DNA of 64,000 nt from Lichina pygmaea. Lineage: Eukaryota > Ascomycota > Lichinomycetes > Lichinales > Lichinaceae. The stretch is taken from positions 2,790,001 through 2,854,000 of the forward strand of contig OY730169.1 of the NCBI GenBank assembly GCA_963422465.1, read 5' to 3'. Below the pieces are notes generated by a model. The model worked only from the letters and a program-made list of their open reading frames with translations. It was not told where the DNA came from and did not search any database. Shown piece by piece: positions 10,673-21,887 of the stretch. Every line of letters begins with the position of its first letter. The stretch's first letter is position 1. The position numbers were made by a program, and so were the translations under genes.

Positions 10673-12056
10673 ATGCTCATTGGAATCTGTGGAAGTAGGT
10701 CCTCCTAAAGACTTGGGCTTCCAGACACTGTTTACTTAGGTCAGGATAGCTACTAGCTCTGGCAAACAGAGCGTGGCCGATTTCTTGGTCAAGCAGTGCG
10801 GCTTTGTGCAGCTGCATCTCAAGAATGCCAGGGCATATCCTTCGCCCCTTCCAAGGAGCGAGCCGGATCCATCCGTCGTTTTCGACTCGATGGACAAACT
10901 GGTGCAACGTGCGACGGTGGGCTGGCAGAGCCACTGGGTGACCACGAGTGTCACCAACGAGGAGAACCTGGAGAAACTGAAGCAGCGGCCCCTCTTCCTC
11001 TTGGTCAGTGTCGACGGCCCCGTTCGCATCAGGTACATGCGTTACCTAGTCCGGTAAAGGATCGCGCAAGGTGAGACGGCAAGGTTCTCGGCCCGGTTGA
11101 CGTTCTCTCGCAGCTTCGACTTGGCGGCACGCAGCGCCCCTACCATCGGTGACTTTCTTGCGCTGGATGACGCGTTGATGTGGGACCGCCACAGCCGCAT
11201 GGCGAGTGTGATGGACCGTGCCGATGTTCGAATCATCAACACCTCGCCACAACTCACCGGTCTGCACGCCCACCTCGCCCAGACAGAAATATGGAACGAA
11301 CAGTGGGTGCGGCCTGATTGGGACCAATACTTCATGCAGCTGGCTTCTTTGGCCGCTCAGCGGAGCAACTGCATGAAGAGAAGGGTCGGCTGCGTGCTCG
11401 TCAGAGACCGCAGGGTGATCAGCACCGGCTACAACGGAACTCCGCGGGGCATGAGAAACTGCAACTCTGGAGGATGTGAGCCGCTCGCATTCCCATCTTG
11501 ATCCGGCGTTCGGTACTCAGGAGGCATCGCGTCAAGGTCCACGCTGCAACGATGCGGGCGCCCCTGGGGCAGAGATGGCGACTTGCCTCTGCATCCACGC
11601 AGAAGAGAATGCCCTGCTGGAAGCTGGCCGAGACCGGATCCCAGAAGGCACTACGATGTACTGCGACACGTAAGTCCGCCCCGAAGCAGCTTCTCGAGTC
11701 GATCCCGCTGACACGACCCGGATGCGAAAAGGTGTCCGTGCTTGACCTGCAGCATCAAGATCGTACAGGTTGGTATTCAGGAGGTCGTATATCAACAGAG
11801 CTACAGCTTGGATGACTGGGTAAGGAGGGAGCTCCGTCGGTCACCGTCTGGTCTTGGTTCACTGATCGTGGACAGGCGGCCCAGATCCTTATCCAAGGCA
11901 ATGTCATGCTCAGGCGATACACTCCTGTGGGTATGCCCCGGCCGTCACGCCCTCAAACCCAGACTGACCACGATTCGCATGCAGCCGAAGCATGGTCTAC
12001 TGTACCCTGCACCCATTCAGAATGGCGTCCATTCTACGACGTATGATAGTGATTGA
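10673..12056 (+). CDS. DCD1: Deoxycytidylate (dCMP) deaminase Dcd1
   Basis: Converts dCMP to dUMP, feeding thymidylate synthesis. Seven exons: 10673-10698, 10745-11032, 11114-11475, 11537-11669, 11732-11819, 11876-11926 and 11985-12056; 339 aa (yeast 312). As in yeast, an N-terminal kinase-like region (MLIGICGS, SSGKQSVADFL, RPLFLLVSVDGPVRIR) precedes the zinc deaminase domain. The latter shows WDQYFMQLASLAAQRSNCMKRRVGCVLV, GYNGTPRGMRNC and CPRCND, then the metal and catalytic residues His246 and Glu248 in HAEENALLEAGRDR and Cys273 and Cys276 in PCLTC. CPRCND and PCLTC are both created across splice sites, which supports the model. The exon 1 donor (GTCCTC) is weak but is the only one that keeps frame. 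Identification is firm. Confidence 0.94.
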
Positions 12057-12494
12057 ATACTTGGTGCCGCAATGTCGCGGGCTACTGGCGCTTCGGTCTA
12101 GGGGGGCGGCGTCATCAGCCCCGGGCGAAACACACATAGTTGAGAGAGAGCAGGCAGTGGCACGCCAGTATATACCCAGTGAGACGACTGACGATCAACA
12201 CTACAATGCTTCGACTAAAGTCGAAGCTCGAGTGATGTTCGTGTCGATGCAGTATGCTCGGCTAGAAACGGCAAACGGATAGCCGCGGCACAAGCCACGA
12301 AGATGAACTCGCCCCGATGTCGGACATAAGCAGATTCTCGAACCGCAGAGCCGACCCGAGCAAGTCGATGTCAGACTAGGTGGCTCAGTTGCCTGTGCGG
12401 TATCCAAATCTCTTCTTCTGTGCATAGTTCGCAACACGCTGCGGTACTTCAGACTCGACCGAGCAGGGAGTCGTGGCGCCGGTTGCCGTAGAGA
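12057..12494. other. Intergenic between DCD1 and the aminotransferase gene
   Basis: About 440 bp with no supported gene. It contains the promoter of the aminotransferase gene, transcribed rightward. Confidence 0.5.
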
Positions 12495-14051
12495 ATGTCT
12501 TTCCCACCACCGTGTGTTGATACCATAGGTGGGTAGGATGGAGCAACAGACGCTCGACCTCAGTTCGTCCCAGTCTATCGTGGTCTCGAGGTCTTCTGTA
12601 TGCCGAGAGTTGACTAAACGAGGTAGACTGGAACGACATTGGCTTCAAAGTCCGTGAAGGTGCGTCCATGGGGTCCCGCGGTCTTGCCCACGAGCGGCTG
12701 CCCTCTCACACGCCCGACAGTGAACGGCCACATCGAGTCCCGTTACAGCGTCCAGAACGGGAAGTGGAGCGAGCCGCGGTTCATCGAGGATCCTATCCTC
12801 AGGATCCATGGCCTGGCTCCGGGGATCAACTACGGTAATCGGCCGATTCGCCCTCGGTCCCCTGGTCTCGCTGGCGCCACGCGAAATGGAGCTAACGCGG
12901 TGCACTTCTGCAGGGCAGCATTCGTTCGAGGGCTTGAAAGGCGAGTGATCCCCATCAGCAGACAGAAAGGCCGTGGCCGCGGAGCGCTCAACGGTCGACC
13001 AGCCTTCCGCAACCCTTCGAATGAAATCCAGATATTCCGCCCGACCCAGAATGCCGAGCGCATGATCCACTCGACCGGCTTCATATCTATCCCGCCGGTG
13101 CCGAAGGATCTTTTCGTGAGGTGCGTCCACCTGGCGGTGGCGCTGAACGCGGGATATGTGCCCCCGCACGAAACTGGCGCCTCCATGTACATCCGTCCCT
13201 TGGTGTTCGGATCGTGCGCCCAGCTCGGGCTCAACCCTCCGGACGAGTACACCTTCGTGGTGTACGTGATGCCCGTTGGTGTCTACCACGGCACTCATCC
13301 AGTCGACGCCCTGATCCTCGAAGACTTTGACCGCGCTGCGCCTGAAGGGACGGGATCCGCGAAGCTCGGAGGCAACTACGCCCCGGTACTGCGATGGAGC
13401 GAGAAGGCCAGCAAGGAGGGCTACGGCATCACCTTACATCTGGACAGCAAGACCCGCACCGAGGTCGACGAGTTCTCGACTTCGGGCTTCGTCGGCATCA
13501 AGAAGGAGGGCGACGGCGACAGCGACTACAGGATGATCGTTCCAGATAGCAAGAACATAATCAAGAGTGTGACATCGGAGAGCGTCTTTGAGCTGGCCAC
13601 ATCGTTCGGCTGGAAGACGGAACGTCGACCGGTAAGGCCGACGCTACCTGTCTCGGTCGCCCGACGACTGCGCTTGACATTCCAAGACTCGTTGGCTCGA
13701 CCTTTTCGCTTGACTGGATCACTGACTGGTGTCTTGCTTTAGATACCGTACAGAGAACTGCCTACCTTCACCGAGGTTGTTGCAGCGGGCACGGCAGCCG
13801 CGCTGGTGCCCATCAAGTCCATCACCCTCAAATCCGGAAAGGACAAATTCACCTACCTGGAAAGCAGCGGCGGAGCAGGGCCGGCGTGTCTTCGGCTGCT
13901 GACCACGCTCAAGGGTATCCAGCTGGGCAAGATCCCAGATCAGTTTGGCTGGTGCGAGAAGGTCGAGAAGCCTGACGGTCCAATCGAAGGCGATCCCGTC
14001 GTCGATGATGCACGAAATGCCGCTGATGGGAGTGTCGATTCTTTGCCGTGA
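12495..14051 (+). CDS. Branched-chain aminotransferase-like PLP enzyme (fold type IV)
   Basis: Fold-type IV aminotransferase of the BCAT group, which normally exchanges the amino group of Leu, Ile or Val with 2-oxoglutarate. Six exons: 12495-12528, 12627-12659, 12721-12834, 12914-12940, 13003-13631 and 13743-14051; 381 aa. It starts MSFPPPCVDTIDWNDIGFKV, reads VNGHIESRYSV, RIHGLAPGINYG, then GQHSFEGLKAF across two introns. Lys190 in GTGSAKLGGNYAPVLRW is the expected PLP lysine, and DEFSTSGFVGI and TEVVAAGTAAAL follow. Intron 4 begins GCGAGT rather than GT; the GC-AG reading restores EGLKAF exactly. There is no obvious mitochondrial presequence. The fungal group it resembles includes paralogues outside core Leu/Ile/Val metabolism (for example ToxF-like), so the true substrate is open. 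Confidence 0.9.
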
Positions 14052-14530
14052 ACAGCCGGCAATGGACGACTTACATAGATATTACAAGTTTTATTTAGGA
14101 ATCTTTGGGAGTGTCTGAAATACCGGTACACGGTAGCGCTGCTCCTGCTCCTACCACTACTGCTGCTACGACGTCGTCGAGGAGACGCTATCCTGAAAGA
14201 CGACCTCTTCAACAGATCGAGAGTCTTCTTCCGGTAGACTGACGGTCTATTTGGTGGGCTCACGGCTGACTAAGGCAGCGCTGACTCCAGAGTCTGCTTA
14301 GGTAAGCACCAAAAATTCGACAACATCATACGAGTACTTCTGCTCTGAGAGCACGGAGTACGTAACACAAAACCGTTTCTGACGTGTTCCACCGCGACAG
14401 CTGCCCGCTCCAGCGTCGGCTCGGCGCAATGGAATCTCCGACAGCCTGCAACCATTGGCCCGAACGAAGCTAACGAAGTTCACTCCCAGTTGACCAATAC
14501 GCTAAAAATCCGAAGATGGCGACTACCCAA
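14052..14530. other. Intergenic, no gene seen
   Basis: The 3' flank of the aminotransferase gene leading up to the nested transposons. The reverse-strand open frames here have no family-like content. Confidence 0.5.
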
Positions 14531-14622
14531 TACCCCCCTCCTCCCGTCCCTTCGGTACGTCCGGAACACCCTCCTCCGAAGGAGGGGGTCTAACACCGGA
14601 ACGTCAGGATCGTCAGGTTTTC

Positions 14623-15884
14623 CGGACAATTAATGCGATGCCCCCTCTATACAACTTTTTGCTTACCATGCACCCCCTGTTACTTCAATGCCCCCCTCGG
14701 CTAAGGGTACGTACCAAGATACATACACTGCACCCAGCCGGGCCATGTAAGCCTAAGTACTTTTCAAAGTTGACCAGGATACAGGTGTTATAACTCTTGG
14801 GGGTATCATACAGCACACATTTCTCGGTCGCATTTTTCTTCTTGTCGCATCCAGTGCCTAGCTCTACCTTACTTTAGCCAGACCTTGATTTTGATGTCAC
14901 TCATGGCATTTTTGGGGGTATGGAAACTCCATCAGCTGTGTGGAGTCAGGCAGTCGGGGCATGGAAGGCTGACTTGTCAATAGTTCTGGAGTACTTATGC
15001 TCCCTACAGATCTTCGCTAATTTTGAGGTACCCCGGTACGTACCCTTAGCTGAGGGGGGTATTGAAGTAAGAAGGGGGGCATGGTAAGCGCATCCCCGTG
15101 CCTGGGGGGGGCTGACACCCCTCCTCCCGCCCTTCGGTACGTACGGAACACCCTCCTTCCAGGAGGGTGTCTATCATGCCAATGAAAACCACCAAATTGC
15201 TACAATAGCGACCATGTTCAAATCACCACAACTCCACCACATCATGGCCAAACCATACATAGAGGTCAAGGGCTGTATCTCAGAAGCTATAGAATCTATT
15301 CCCACTTGCAAAAAGTTCACTATCTCAGAATTGGCCAAGAAATTCAATGTCCCACATCAACAAATTTAGCGTGGTAAGTGGAGGAGAAGGAGTGTGTGGA
15401 AGCAGCTACTCAGGCATGTCAGGTTTGTGAAGCTGCAGCCACCCAACAATTACAGCATCATCAAGAGAAGTCTACAACCTCAGAGATGATAGAGAAAGAG
15501 TAGGGGAATCAGATACACACATAAAAATTACTACTTGTCTATCTAGTTGTGGAGTTATGAGTATTTGAAATTGTTGTTGTCGGAGACCTGTTATTGAGTT
15601 AACAGCTGCAATAGCTCCTCACACATGCTAGAAAAATTGTGAGAGGTCTATAACTTCAGAGATTGTAGTACTAAAGTAGGAGAATCAAATGAGCCGGTTA
15701 CATTTTGATTTAGTCGTTCTGTTGTGGAGTTGTAGGCATTGCTGTCAATTCCATCAAGGGTCGTTTTCATTGGCATGATAGACACCCTCCTGGAAGGAGG
15801 GTGTTCCGTACGTACCGAAGGGCGGGGGGAGGGGTGTCAGCCCCCCCACCCACGGGTAGAGGGGGGTATCGCATTAATTGTCCG
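14623..15884. mobile_element. MITE B inserted in the centre of element A
   Basis: Its ends read CGGACAATTAATGCGAT and the reverse complement. Further inward, about 14660-14722 pairs with 15043-15090 (GCTTACCATGC, TTACTTCAAT, CTAAGGGTACGTAC). The right terminal repeat is interrupted by element C. The ends resemble those of the elements at 24656-25093 and 36605-36870. No clear target duplication is visible; the left side carries 18 extra bases between the arm of A and CGGACAATT. Confidence 0.75.
15095..15856. mobile_element. Internally deleted pogo-like element C inserted in B
   Basis: The terminal repeats (15095-15189 and 15763-15856) have the same architecture as the element at 19265-21491. 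They contain the perfect hairpin ACACCCTCCT-TCC-AGGAGGGTGT. The right flank is TA (15857-15858); the left flank reads TC, consistent with a mutated TA. The interior holds a 41-codon remnant (15244-15369) of the transposase HTH start (ESIPTCKKFTISELAKKFNV) ending in TAG. This runs into sequence like the 3' end of the full element, so the DDE domain has been deleted. Other short internal frames have no content. Confidence 0.85.
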
Positions 15885-15958
15885 ACGTTCCGGTGTTAGA
15901 CCCCCTCCTTCGGAGGAGGGTGTTCCGGACGTACCGAAGGGACGGGAGGAGGGGGGTA

Positions 15959-16623
15959 TTACCCCCCCATGGCACGGGTACGGTTACCGATCGGATGGCC
16001 TGTTGGAGGCTCACGATCCACCAATACTGCCCACTCACGGGTACTGGAAGAAGTACTGGTACGGTACGTATGTACAGTGCTCACGGCGTAGGAACGGAGA
16101 GAGGGGTTTCCCCTCAGTGGGTGACTAAGCAGATCTACATCCCCGGCGACCTTCTCAACTGGGACTCGGGCCCAGGGGCATTTCAGCTCCGGCACAAGAA
16201 GCCACCTGATCGACGCTTGCACGCTTCATGCGCCGCATGGGCTGCTGCGCGGCGCCTGAAGGGTACGACGTACCGTGGCGTACGTCGTACTGTACAGTAC
16301 TACATACGAACAGCGGTCTCAACGCTTGGCCGCTGCGGCGCATGCATTGCATGTGGTGCAGCCACACGATGGGCCCCGGTAAACCTCCGCGCTTTCCGCT
16401 GATGTCGGACAATCGGAGCAATGTTGTCCGCAGCGGTGACGACGAGCGAGCAGCCACGTTCCGAGATAATCTTCGTTAAAGCACGCTTGAGCATCTGATA
16501 TCCATGCTCTGAGAGCCGGTCCGACTGAGATCCCGACTATCCCACGATCTGCAGCGCCCTGCGCCCCGTCAGCATTCAACGCTTCCCCGCTCGGACGGAT
16601 TCAGCAGCATCGACTCGACCACA
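15959..16623. other. Intergenic, promoter side of the carotenoid oxygenase gene
   Basis: No supported gene. GTAC-rich words occur at 16045-16080 and 16262-16305. The final 100 bp before the start at 16624 are the likely 5' UTR. Confidence 0.5.
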
Positions 16624-18490
16624 ATGCCCTCCCTCGTGCCGCAAGCCCTCGGTCCTGCCGGCGAGGCAGAGCCATCCAAGAAGACATCGGCGCCGACGAA
16701 GCTCGATCCTTACAACGACTGGCCGAACGACGCGGGGGTAATGCGCTGTCATCTTCAAGCGTACTGCCTTATCGGGCTGACCGCCGTCACAGTGGCTCGG
16801 GGGTAGAGACTACGAGGACCCGATCGAGCTCGCGGTAACCGGCACTATCCCTTCGTACGCCGCTGGAACGCTTTATCGAACCGGGCCCGGCGGGTATCAG
16901 CTCGAGACGGACAAAGGCACGACCTTCTCCTGCTCGCACTGGTTCGATGGCTTCTCCCAGGTGCACCGCTTTCAGATCCTCGCTCCGGCGGCAGCCGACA
17001 GACCCACGACGGTGCTGTACAACTGTCGCACGACGGTCGACAAGCTGGTCGAGCATATCCGCGCCACCGGCGCCATCGACCAGTTCACCTTCGGCCAGAA
17101 GCGGGACCCGTGCTCGAGCTTCTTCAAGAAGGTCATGTCCACCTTCAGCCGCGCCGTCAATGTCGACGGGAACATCGGCGTTACGCTGTCGGTGAACCCG
17201 CCTGGCCTCACGCTGGACGCCGGCTCGGACGCCGGCTCGGACGACGGGTCGGACGACGGGTCGGTCGACGGTCGGAACCAACGGCACGCGTCCGAGGTCC
17301 GGAGTCTGTGGGCCAAGACCGACAGCAGCCTCATCAAGCAGATCGACCCGGAGACGCTCGAACCGCTGGGGATCGCCACCCAGGAAGTGCTGCATCCCGA
17401 CCTCACGGGCCCGCTCTCGGCTTCCCACGCCAGGTCGGATCCCTACACGGGCGACGTCTTCAACTACAACCTCGAGATGGGCGCCCGGGCGACGTACCGC
17501 GTCTTCCGCGTCTCGGGCGAGACGGGCGAGACGGACATCCTGGCCACGATCACCGACGCCGAAGCGGCGTACCTCCACTCTATCATGATCACGCGGAACC
17601 ACGTCGTGCTCTGCGTGTGGGGTGGCCGGTACGCCTACTACGGCCTCAAGATGCTCGTGGAGAAGAACATCCTGGACGCGCTCGCGCCCTTTGACCCGAC
17701 GAAGCCGGCCAGGTGGTACGTCATCGACAAGGACGGCGGCGGCGTCGTCGCCACCTACACGTCCGATCCGTTCTTCTGCTTCCATACCGTCAACGCCTGG
17801 GAGGAGCCGTCGGAATCTTCGGAGGAGCCGGACGCCGTCGACATCGTCGCCGAGCTGGTCGCGTACGAGAACGTCGACGTCCTGAAGCGATTCTACTACG
17901 ACAACCTTCTGTCGACGGGGCCGGGCTCGAGGGGCTACATGGGCGAGAAGGGCGACTCGAGCCGACCGCAGCTCACGCGGTGGCGGCTGAGCTCGGTCAC
18001 GTCCAAAGCCGAGGCGGGCACGCAAGGCACGCGACAACAACAACAACAACAACAACAATACCGGCGAGCGGACCGGCAGTGGGCCACGCCGCGGGCGGCG
18101 TCGCCCGAGCTGCCGGTCATCAACCCGGGCTACCGCACGGGCCCGCACCGGTTTGTCTACGGCATCGCCGACCGCGGCAAGTCGACCTTCTTCGACGGGC
18201 TCGTCAAGCTCGACACGCACACGCAGACGCCGCTGTACTGGGAGCGCCACGGCCACAGCCCGGGCGAGCCCATCTTCATCCCGGACCCGGCCGGCTACGA
18301 CGAGGACGAAGGCGTCCTCCTCAGCGTCGTGCTCGACGGGCCCAACGCACACAGCTACCTCGTCTGCCTCGACGCCAGGCACATGCGCGAGCTCGGCCGG
18401 GCCTCGCTCGACGGCGTCGTCGCCTTTGGCTTTCACGGCACGCACGTTCCGACGGCCACCGCGGGCGGTCTCAGAGCTTGCGATGTATAG
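16624..18490 (+). CDS. Carotenoid cleavage oxygenase (RPE65/CCD family)
   Basis: Non-haem Fe(II) dioxygenase that splits carotenoid-type or stilbene double bonds. Exons 16624-16737 and 16793-18490; 603 aa. The fold is recognisable from DPYNDWPNDAG, GTIPSYAAGTLYRTGPG, SHWFDGFSQVHRFQI and DPCSSFFKKVMS. Four His lie in the right contexts for iron binding: SHARSDPYTGDVFNYN, LHSIMITRNHVV, CFHTVNAWEE and GFHGTHVP near the C-terminus. Insertions relative to compact members are Asp/Gly/Ser repeats at about residues 180-195 and a polyGln run from (CAA)n at 18039-18058. The single intron joins in phase 0. Fungal relatives include CarX/CarT and CAO-1 types, which cleave different substrates, so the substrate is not assigned. 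The stop lies within 10 bp of a long CT repeat. Confidence 0.9.
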
Positions 18491-18495
18491 TCTCT

Positions 18496-18582
<87 letters not shown>

Positions 18583-19264
18583 CTTCTGTCTGTCGCTTCT
18601 TTCCACAGCACTGTGCAGTATAGATTCCTGTCTACAGAGTTCCCACTTGTCTTCTTACAGAGTCTTGCTTGCAACTTCTGTCTCACTACCAGGCATTTTT
18701 TTTGTAGCTTTCTGTCTGTGGCTTGAGTCTGTGGTTCCTGTCTATCATTTGTTTCTGTCAGTCAGTCTGTTGTGGGCTTGAGTTGATGACATGACATGAG
18801 TTGATGACATGACTTGTCTCTGTACATGTCTTGTGGCCTGCTGAGTGATAACTTCTGTGTACAAGTTGACTTTCTGTCTTATCGTGATCCATGTCCAAGT
18901 CTGTGGTCTGATTATCTACTCAGTACCTCTGATCTACGGTACCATCTAGCACTTTCCATCTTCACAACGACTTGCATCCAGTTGGTAGTATCTGACTCTC
19001 TCCCACCTCCATCTTCTCTCTACCTACCGTACCGTACATGCTATCTTCCGTCCAACTTTTCTTTCTATAGACTTTTCTTTTTTTTCTTCTCTCTCTTATC
19101 GACAAGTGCTGGAGCTACAAGGCAATGGCCTGCTCTGAAGCGGGGAGAAGATGATTATCCTCGACACCCCTCTCGGACCCGAGGGCGATATGGCCCCATA
19201 TCCAGCTGACTAACACTACTGACTAAGCCAGCCTTAGCCCCTGTGGCCGCAACGCAAGTCACTA
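18491..19264. repeat. (CT)n microsatellite and pyrimidine-rich 3' flank
   Basis: A nearly pure CT repeat runs from 18497 to 18579, directly after the carotenoid oxygenase stop codon and probably inside its 3' UTR. Pyrimidine-rich DNA without a gene continues to the transposon at 19265. TGATGACATGA is tandemly repeated near 18783-18810. Confidence 0.85.
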
Positions 19265-21491
19265 CCCGCGCCACGGGGGGCTACACCCCCTCCTCCCGCA
19301 CCTCCGGTACGTCCGGAACACCTCTCTATCCAGAGAGGTGTCTTACACCGGAATGAAAGTATCAGCGGTATGAAAGGTTTTTGATCACTACTGCACGACA
19401 ACATTCAAACAGCCACAACTCCACCACAACATGGCCGAGCCATACCCAGAAGTTGAAGCTCGGATCTCAAAGGCTATAGAATCGATTCCCACGCGCGAGA
19501 AGTTCACAATCCCGAAGTTGGCTAAGGAGTTCAATGTCCCGGAGCAACGGCTTCGACGTCGCCTGAAAGGAGTGCCTTCAAAGACACAGCAGATTCCTGT
19601 GAACAGAAAGCTTTCAGAAGCTTTCAGAAGCTGCTGTCTGTGGGTACCTTGATCGACTCAACAAGCTAGGACTACCTGTACGACCGGCAATGCTTCAGAA
19701 TGCCGCCAATGTTGTCCTGTCGCACAACCACACTGGAGATGACGATCCACCTGTTGTTGGAACCTTGTGGGTCCACCGGTTCCTCAAACGCCACCCCGAG
19801 TATTTTGTACGAAAGCAGAAAACAACAGACCCCCGACGAACTGTTGCCAGCAATGCATCCTTGATAGCGGAGTGGTACAAGGACTTCCGTATCACTTGGC
19901 AGGTGTTTGGCTTCCAGTCTAGTGATGTCTGGAATATGGACGAGTCAGGCTTCATGGTGGGCATGGGAAAGAATCAGAAAGTGATCACAAAAGATCCTTG
20001 TCGGAAGCTATACCTTGGAAGCTCCACTAACCGTGAGCTGGTCACAGTCGTGGAAGCTATCAGTGCTGGTGGGAGGACTATGCCTCCAATGGTCATCCTG
20101 CCAGGCAAGCATCAGCAGGAACACTGGTATGACTGCACAAGCATTGAGGATCAAGCTCTTGTTGCAGTTTCAGATTCTGGGTTCTTGAATGATGAGCTAG
20201 CTTTGGAGTGGGTCAAGCACTTTAGCAAGCACAGTGCAAAAGATCAGGCTGGAGTATGGCGGATACTACTGTTGGATAGCCATGGATCCCACTGCACGTA
20301 CGAGTTCCTTAACTACTGTACAGATGCAGACATCCTCCTGTTCTGCCTTCCTCCACATACCACACATATCCTACAGCCATTAGATGTTGTGGTTTTCCAG
20401 CCATACAAGCATTGGCATGCTCAGGCCATTGATGAGGCTACTTGTACCGGGTGTGATGATTTCAACAAGATGGAATTCCTTGAAGCTCTAGGGTCAATCA
20501 GAGCTAAGACATTCAAGACATCGACAATTCTCTCTGCATTCAAGGAGACTGGACTGTATCCTTACAATCCAGCTAAGGTGCTGGACAAGCTACAGGCACA
20601 AGAGAAGGAAGATGAGTGGGAGGACATCAGCAACCCCGAGAACAACGATGAACAACCAACCACACCCCCCCCCCCCCCCATGAAATCAGACCCAATGAGC
20701 TGGTATCAACACCACCACTCGCGATCTGTACGATAAAGTGAACTTTCGACAGTGTTCTTGCAACCCCTCTGGTGCCAGCTGCACGGCATAACATCAAGAA
20801 ACTGCGAGCATCAGCTGTCCTGCACGCCACATCAGACCTCCTTGCTCAGGAACATCTCTCTTGCACAAAAGCAGCAGAAACAGCTCGGGCTGCCCGGCAG
20901 AAGCCTAATTGTCGTCAGATTCGGAATGGAGGAGTCATGAATCCATGCAATGCTCGACATATGAGCTCAACCCGACGAATGGAAGAGAAGAAGAAGAAGG
21001 AGTGTGGGGAAGCGAGAAGGGCAGCTGCTCAGGCATGTCAAGCTTGTGAGACTGTAGCTACCCAACAACAGCATCGTCTGGAGGAGCCTACAACCTCAGG
21101 GATTACAGAAGATAGGTAGGAGAATCAGATGGGCACATCAAAATCATTATTTGTCTATCTGGTTGTGGAGTTATAGATGTTTCAAATTGACGTTGTCGAG
21201 AACCTGTTTTGCGAGTAACAACCACCATAACTTCTCAACAACACCACAAAAATCTAGAGAAGTCCATATCTTCAAGGATTATACTAGAGAAGTGGGGGAA
21301 TCAAATGAGCCACTTACATTTCAATTTAGTCGCTCTGTTGTGAAGTTATAGATGTTGTCGTGTAGTAGTGATCAAAAACCTTTCATACCGCTGATACTTT
21401 CATTCCGGTGTAAGACACCTCTCTGGATAGAGAGGTGTTCCGGACGTACCGGAGGTGCGGGAGGAGGGGGTGTAGCCCCCCGTGGCGCCGG
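19265..21491. mobile_element. Full-length pogo/Fot-like DNA transposon D
   Basis: 2227 bp bounded by TA on both sides (19263-19264 and 21492-21493). The terminal inverted repeats, 19265-19404 and 21352-21491, are about 140 bp and differ at only two positions by eye. Each repeat contains a perfect subterminal hairpin, ACACCTCTCT-ATCC-AGAGAGGTGT. The interior carries one transposase gene that is disrupted (see the pseudogene entry). High arm identity suggests fairly recent movement. Confidence 0.93.
19431..21119 (+). pseudogene. Broken pogo/Fot-like DDE transposase
   Basis: The N-terminal helix-turn-helix (KAIESIPTREKFTIPKLAKE) is followed by a CENP-B-like region and a DDE_1 domain. The catalytic Asp residues lie in NMDESGF and LLLDSHGSH, with the third acidic residue in LQPLDVVVFQPYK. 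Three lesions are visible. First, a 10-bp tandem duplication (19611-19620 copied at 19621-19630) shifts the frame after KLSEA. Second, a run of 15 C at 20665-20679 puts the downstream reading out of frame. Third, a TGA at 20739-20741 interrupts the frame that continues into a coiled, Lys/Arg/Ala-rich C-terminus ending near 21119. Without intact copies elsewhere this element would not move by itself. Confidence 0.88.
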
Positions 21492-21493
21492 TA

Positions 21494-21887
21494 TTATCGA
21501 ATGTCGTTTTCCTTGCCCCCCCCTGTCTGTCTGTCTGTCTGTCTTGTCTGTCTTGTCTGTCTGGACATTTACTGTTTCTCTTCCTGGAAGAATGCTTGAA
21601 GATCCAAATAGTAGTAATGAAGTCTCTGAATACTTTTTTGAGTTGAGGTCTTGGAACACCTTGAGATATCGCTGGAGTGGTCAGTGTGAGTGGGGGAGAG
21701 GTGAGTGAGTGAGTGAGTTGGTTGGGTGAGTGGGTCGGTTGGTTGGAAAAGTCCACACCCACAAAAAGGTTCAAGTTCAAGATCATATCATATTCATCAC
21801 GGGCAAGTCAAGGTAATGCTCAAAAGACTTTCAAAGATGCGCTCCTCACCCCGCCTCTCAACTGTCAATACCGGCATTTACCACCCG
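21494..21887. repeat. Intergenic with (GTCT)n and (GAGT)n repeats
   Basis: GTCT tetramers at about 21525-21563 and GAGT/GGTT tetramers at about 21700-21750 lie between the transposon and the 3' end of the aspartic-protease-like gene. No gene seen. Confidence 0.6.

Larger units (their letters stand above)
14533..15956. mobile_element. Foldback element A, outermost of three nested elements
   Basis: The arms 14533-14604 and 15885-15956 are 72 bp each and perfect reverse complements as read. They are flanked by TA at 14531-14532 and 15957-15958, the target duplication of the Tc1/mariner/pogo superfamily. Each arm contains an internal hairpin (CCCTCC...GGAGGG) and the words CTCCTCCCG and CGGTACGTCCGGAACACC, shared with the pogo-like element at 19265-21491. 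Without the inserted element B, A would be a palindrome of about 140 bp with ACGT at its centre. It encodes nothing itself. Confidence 0.85.

Noticed and set aside
12495-18490. Aminotransferase and carotenoid oxygenase as a biosynthetic cluster
   Set aside because: They are separated by transposons, no synthase or transporter gene is nearby, and the other neighbours are housekeeping genes.
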